From Lingula anatina (taxonomy: Eukaryota; Brachiopoda; Lingulata; Lingulida; Lingulidae), in contig NW_019776002.1 in assembly GCF_001039355.2 (NCBI RefSeq), forward strand, positions 314,414 through 378,413: a stretch of 64,000 nucleotides of DNA. Direction: 5' to 3'. The notes below the pieces were generated by a model. It saw only the letters and a list, made by a program, of their open reading frames with translations. It was not told the origin of the DNA and ran no database searches. Shown here piece after piece: positions 60,743 to 64,000 of the stretch (position 1 is the stretch's first letter; each line of letters opens with the position of its first letter). The position numbers were made by a program, and so were the translations under genes.

Positions 60743-62955
60743 TTGAGACTTTCAACCTTATCTCACATGTAGATGTACAGCACGACATATAGATCACAGC
60801 TTGTAATAAACTTGTGAAGTGTTGCAGGTCTCATCCCCTCTGTCCTCAGTGATAGCACTGGGGAGATGAAGACCATTCTCTGCCTACTGAAACTTGCAGG
60901 AGATCACACATTACCAGCCAGTGGAGGAGCTGATTTATGAAACAGGAAGATGAAACATGACGTACTTGTCATTTAAAAAACTTATCTGTCCTGTAAAGGA
61001 GGTCTGATACATGGTTACTACTCAGCTGCTTGGGTGGGTGGTGATGTTTACAGGGTTTCTATTTGTGTTAATAGAGGATGTGGACCATAATATAATGTCA
61101 GTCTAAACAGAAATGACTGTGCTTTATAGGATTTTAGTATCTTCAGGTTACATATAACATTAGCTAAAATCAGCTTAAAATTACCTTTATTCAGTTTGGA
61201 TTGCTACAATATTATCATAGTATATTCATGGACTTTTTTAGCTCCAGATAAGCTATGGTGATTTTGCTGATGACGTCAAAGCAGCGGTTTGGTGGCGAAA
61301 ATGTTATTTTCAGTTTATTAATTTTCTGGGCTCATATCAGGAAAATTCTAATGGCTAATAGGAGTTGTTCGTGAGCACTACAAAGGGGTGCAACCAACTT
61401 TCCCACAATCACTTTGTTTAGATTTTATCACTAATGATGTGAAATTACACTAATTTTCACTGGACCTTTATAAACAAGACCACCTAACATTGATTTTAAA
61501 GATCTTATCAACAATCTATAGCACCCTACTTTTTCAACAACCACACCCAGTTTTGCTGATTTATCTGCAACGGTTACAGAGGCATCCCCCAAAACTGATT
61601 GCTTTCAACACCCAATTAAGATTGATTGTTTCCAGGCAGGCTCACAGGTAAAAATGGCACCCGAAAACAATACTAAATCTGCCTGTCATTGATATTTTGA
61701 TCAGCAGAGTCCCTTAGTATATGGTGGTGATAGGTAACCCAATAACATAGCTTAAGTAAAAAGAACTCTTGGATTTTGTGTATTATTCTGCACTTCAAAG
61801 CTAACTACCCTATATTTCAGGGTTCATTTCCTTAAACAGATAGTTTGTTTCAGGCCATCAGTTCAGTCAATGTATTATTCATCTTATGATTTAAAACACA
61901 TTTTTACACTTATGATATTGCTTTCAGCTGAAGCCTGTAAAAAACAGCTCTTCTGCAGGATATAAAGGTATTCGTTTGCTCCTTGTATTCAGGCTGTAAA
62001 AGCTAAGAGTTAGGTAGTTTGTCCCTACCGCCTGACCAGATGTAGTCACCTGTTGACATCATCATTTCCCCCCAGAAGTCACATGGGTCATAGTGTAGCC
62101 TGGGAAAAGGTACGTAGAGACCAAATTGTTGAGAAGATCCAATCTGTTATTCATTGGTCTTTCATTGTCCACACATTTTGTGGTGCATTCTTAATATCAG
62201 TAGGTCTTTGATCATTACTATATGAATGGCCAAGTCATGAACCAAGAATATTTTGGACCATGTGGTTTTCTAAATTGTTATCCATTGGGAACATATAAAC
62301 TTGCAGATTTCATTTTTTTTTTTTTATGTAAAGTGATAACAAGATGTTAATGAAGTAATGACATTTAAACATTAATCTCTGACTGTTTATTTACATGACA
62401 AAAAATTAGTAATAAAGATTATTCTCTGCAGCATGTAGTCCGTTATTTTGCAGTCTTTTGGGCAATAAATTAGGCCACCAGTTTGACTGAAAATAAAGAT
62501 TTAAACAAGTTAGGAGGAATTCATGCAAAGAAAATTGTTTAAACTAATGCCAAGCAAATGATTTTTTTTGTCTTAAAAGATTAATGTGCTAATGATAATT
62601 ATAATAATGATAATCCCACTAAGTTATCAAGAGTCATGACTATAATAGTTGATATTTTGTAGTGCAACAAATCTTTTGACAGTTTTTATTTTGATCTATG
62701 TATGTGTTGGGGGGGAGGGATTCAAACTGAAAGACACAAGGATTCTCCATAAGCGGTACATCAACTTAAGATATCTCACAATATTCAAGTGAAAATGTAT
62801 ATTTTCAGAAGAAGATTAAAATTGCATTGTGAAATCTGGTTTATAAGAGCTCTGTGCCAATGTCCAGACAGAACCAGATGATGAGGATGTTCTAATAGTG
62901 TTATGTAATTGACCAGTTGACACAAGCTGAGCACCTACATTCGTATTACCTCACC

Positions 62956-63075
62956 TTGGTTAAATGGTCCTCTGTTGTGGAAACTTTGGTTAAATGGTCC
63001 TCTGTTGTGGAAACTTTGGTTAAATGGTCCTCTGTTGTGGAAACTTTGGTTAAATGGTCCTCTGTTGTGGAAACT
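62956..63075. repeat. 30-bp tandem repeat, four identical units
   Basis: Four exact copies of a 30-base unit (TTGGTTAAATGGTCCTCTGT plus ten more). The unit is a multiple of three, so the small ORFs across it on both strands are a side effect. Confidence 0.97.
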
Positions 63076-63317
63076 TTTATGGCACACTATGTGTGGAATT
63101 GGTATCCAGGGTATTTCAGTCCAACGCCACACGTATTATGCCCTAGCTATCAGCCCACTTGGAAGTGATATGACATAAACACTGGAACAGTCAGTTACAA
63201 AATACTTGTCATAGCTTATGCATTCAGCTGAAGTTTTTTTTCTATAATTTTACAAGAAATTGTGGTGAAGGAATATTAAGTAGATTTTATTACTTGGAAT
63301 GGTGACTTCTTGGTCAT

Positions 63318-63675
63318 TAAAGGGATCACTCATTTTAGTGGGAAAAGTTGCATAGACCAGACTTTCCTGGGGTAAACAACAATTTTGCCATGCTTTCCTG
63401 GTTCTGCTCAGACATACAAAATTAGTCCATTGTTTTTTTTGTTTTTTTTTCTTTTTCAAGTGTCTTTTTTTTTTAATATTCTCTTCAGAGATTATTATGG
63501 AGGGGTAGCCATCTTTGAATGTCCATGTGATCAGATAGCAAGCATAGATTTCAGAATAATTGCGATAACTGCCATTTGAGTCGTAAAATGGAATTCATTA
63601 TATTTTAAAATGTTTTTCACTATGTATTTATTGTGAAATTATGAAATTTTTATAAAGAGTTGTTTTCCATTTAAT
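63318..63675. mobile_element. MITE, family B, copy 2 (diverged)
   Basis: Matches 54605-54964 in order: TTAAAGGGAT, TTTCCTGGGGTAAACAACAAT, a T-rich tract, TCT.TTCAGAGATTAT, ATTTCAGAATAAT.GCGATAACTG and TTTATTGTGAAAT. The right terminal repeat is decayed. Confidence 0.75.
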
Positions 63676-64000
63676 ATTATGACCTCCTTAGGGTCAACAG
63701 TGATCCAAACATTGCAAAATTTCTAAAATGGCCACAGTTAGTTAAAAAATATTCAGGGCTTTTATGAAAAAAAATTGACATTAAAAAAAAAGATGAACAT
63801 CTAAAGTTTGAAATTTGTACTTTTATCCAAGTGCTCATTACAGATTCTGGTGCTTTTTGAATTTGAGAAGCATGAATATATGTCAACATTTGAGTGTCAT
63901 TTTACCTTTGGGACTGTAATTTGCTGATCAGTGGCTGCTGCTCAGAGTCCCACTTCAAAAAACCTGCTGACCTCCTCAACCTTTGCAGCTCTTGAATTTC

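Noticed and set aside
62080-62112. Acceptor/donor interval considered as the missing last RING exon
   Set aside because: It contains an in-frame stop in the needed phase and no CPxC motif.
62847-62900. Sequence with TGC-CAA-TGT-CCA considered as a CPxC remnant
   Set aside because: Wrong spacing (CQCP rather than CPxC), and the phase-0 frame reads a different peptide that ends in a stop.
62917-63168. ORFs on both strands over the 30-bp repeat
   Set aside because: A product of a repeat unit divisible by three; no family features.

Overview
The window is AT-rich animal genomic DNA. It has intron-split genes with GT-AG junctions, long introns, MITE-like inverted repeats and simple repeats. The proteins point to an invertebrate bilaterian: single-copy-type MYC, CYRI and TRIT1 genes that resemble the vertebrate families but belong to none of the vertebrate paralogues. 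The phylum cannot be fixed from this sequence.

Layout. The left end holds the first two exons of TRIT1 (tRNA dimethylallyltransferase, minus strand), which runs off the left edge. Next is a complete MYC gene (minus strand, coding exons at 9315-8697 and 6137-5509, 415 aa, with MYC boxes I and II, a VFPYP box and a bHLH-zipper). Upstream of MYC are about 6.2 kb of promoter-side DNA present twice (8876-15107 and 15112-21307). A complete ten-coding-exon CYRI/FAM49 gene follows (minus strand, 33537-25747, 326 aa). A plus-strand gene of the RAD51AP2 type (38183-41689, 981 aa) carries a very long His/Asp-rich tandem repeat and a C-terminal RAD51-binding motif. Last is a plus-strand gene for a RING-H2 ubiquitin ligase with candidate SUMO-interacting motifs (from 43118). 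Its two 5' exons also appear twice (42929-45807 and 45809-48689).

Two points matter most. First, TRIT1, MYC, CYRI and a RAD51AP2-like gene are neighbours here. In vertebrates MYCL lies beside TRIT1, MYCN lies near CYRIA and RAD51AP2, and MYC lies near CYRIB. The window therefore looks like the unduplicated ancestor of these neighbourhoods. Second, both large tandem duplications are joined by exactly one N and are almost identical. They are best read as the two alleles of a heterozygous diploid placed in series by the assembler, so the extra MYC 5' fragment and the extra RING-gene exons are probably not real genes.

The genes do not form a pathway in the operon sense. MYC is a growth transcription factor, TRIT1 modifies tRNAs, CYRI restrains RAC1-driven actin assembly, RAD51AP2 relatives bind the RAD51 recombinase, and the RING protein probably transfers ubiquitin, perhaps to SUMO-bearing targets. 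Other content includes several MITE families, a hairpin, minisatellites (one of which has copied a splice donor) and microsatellites.
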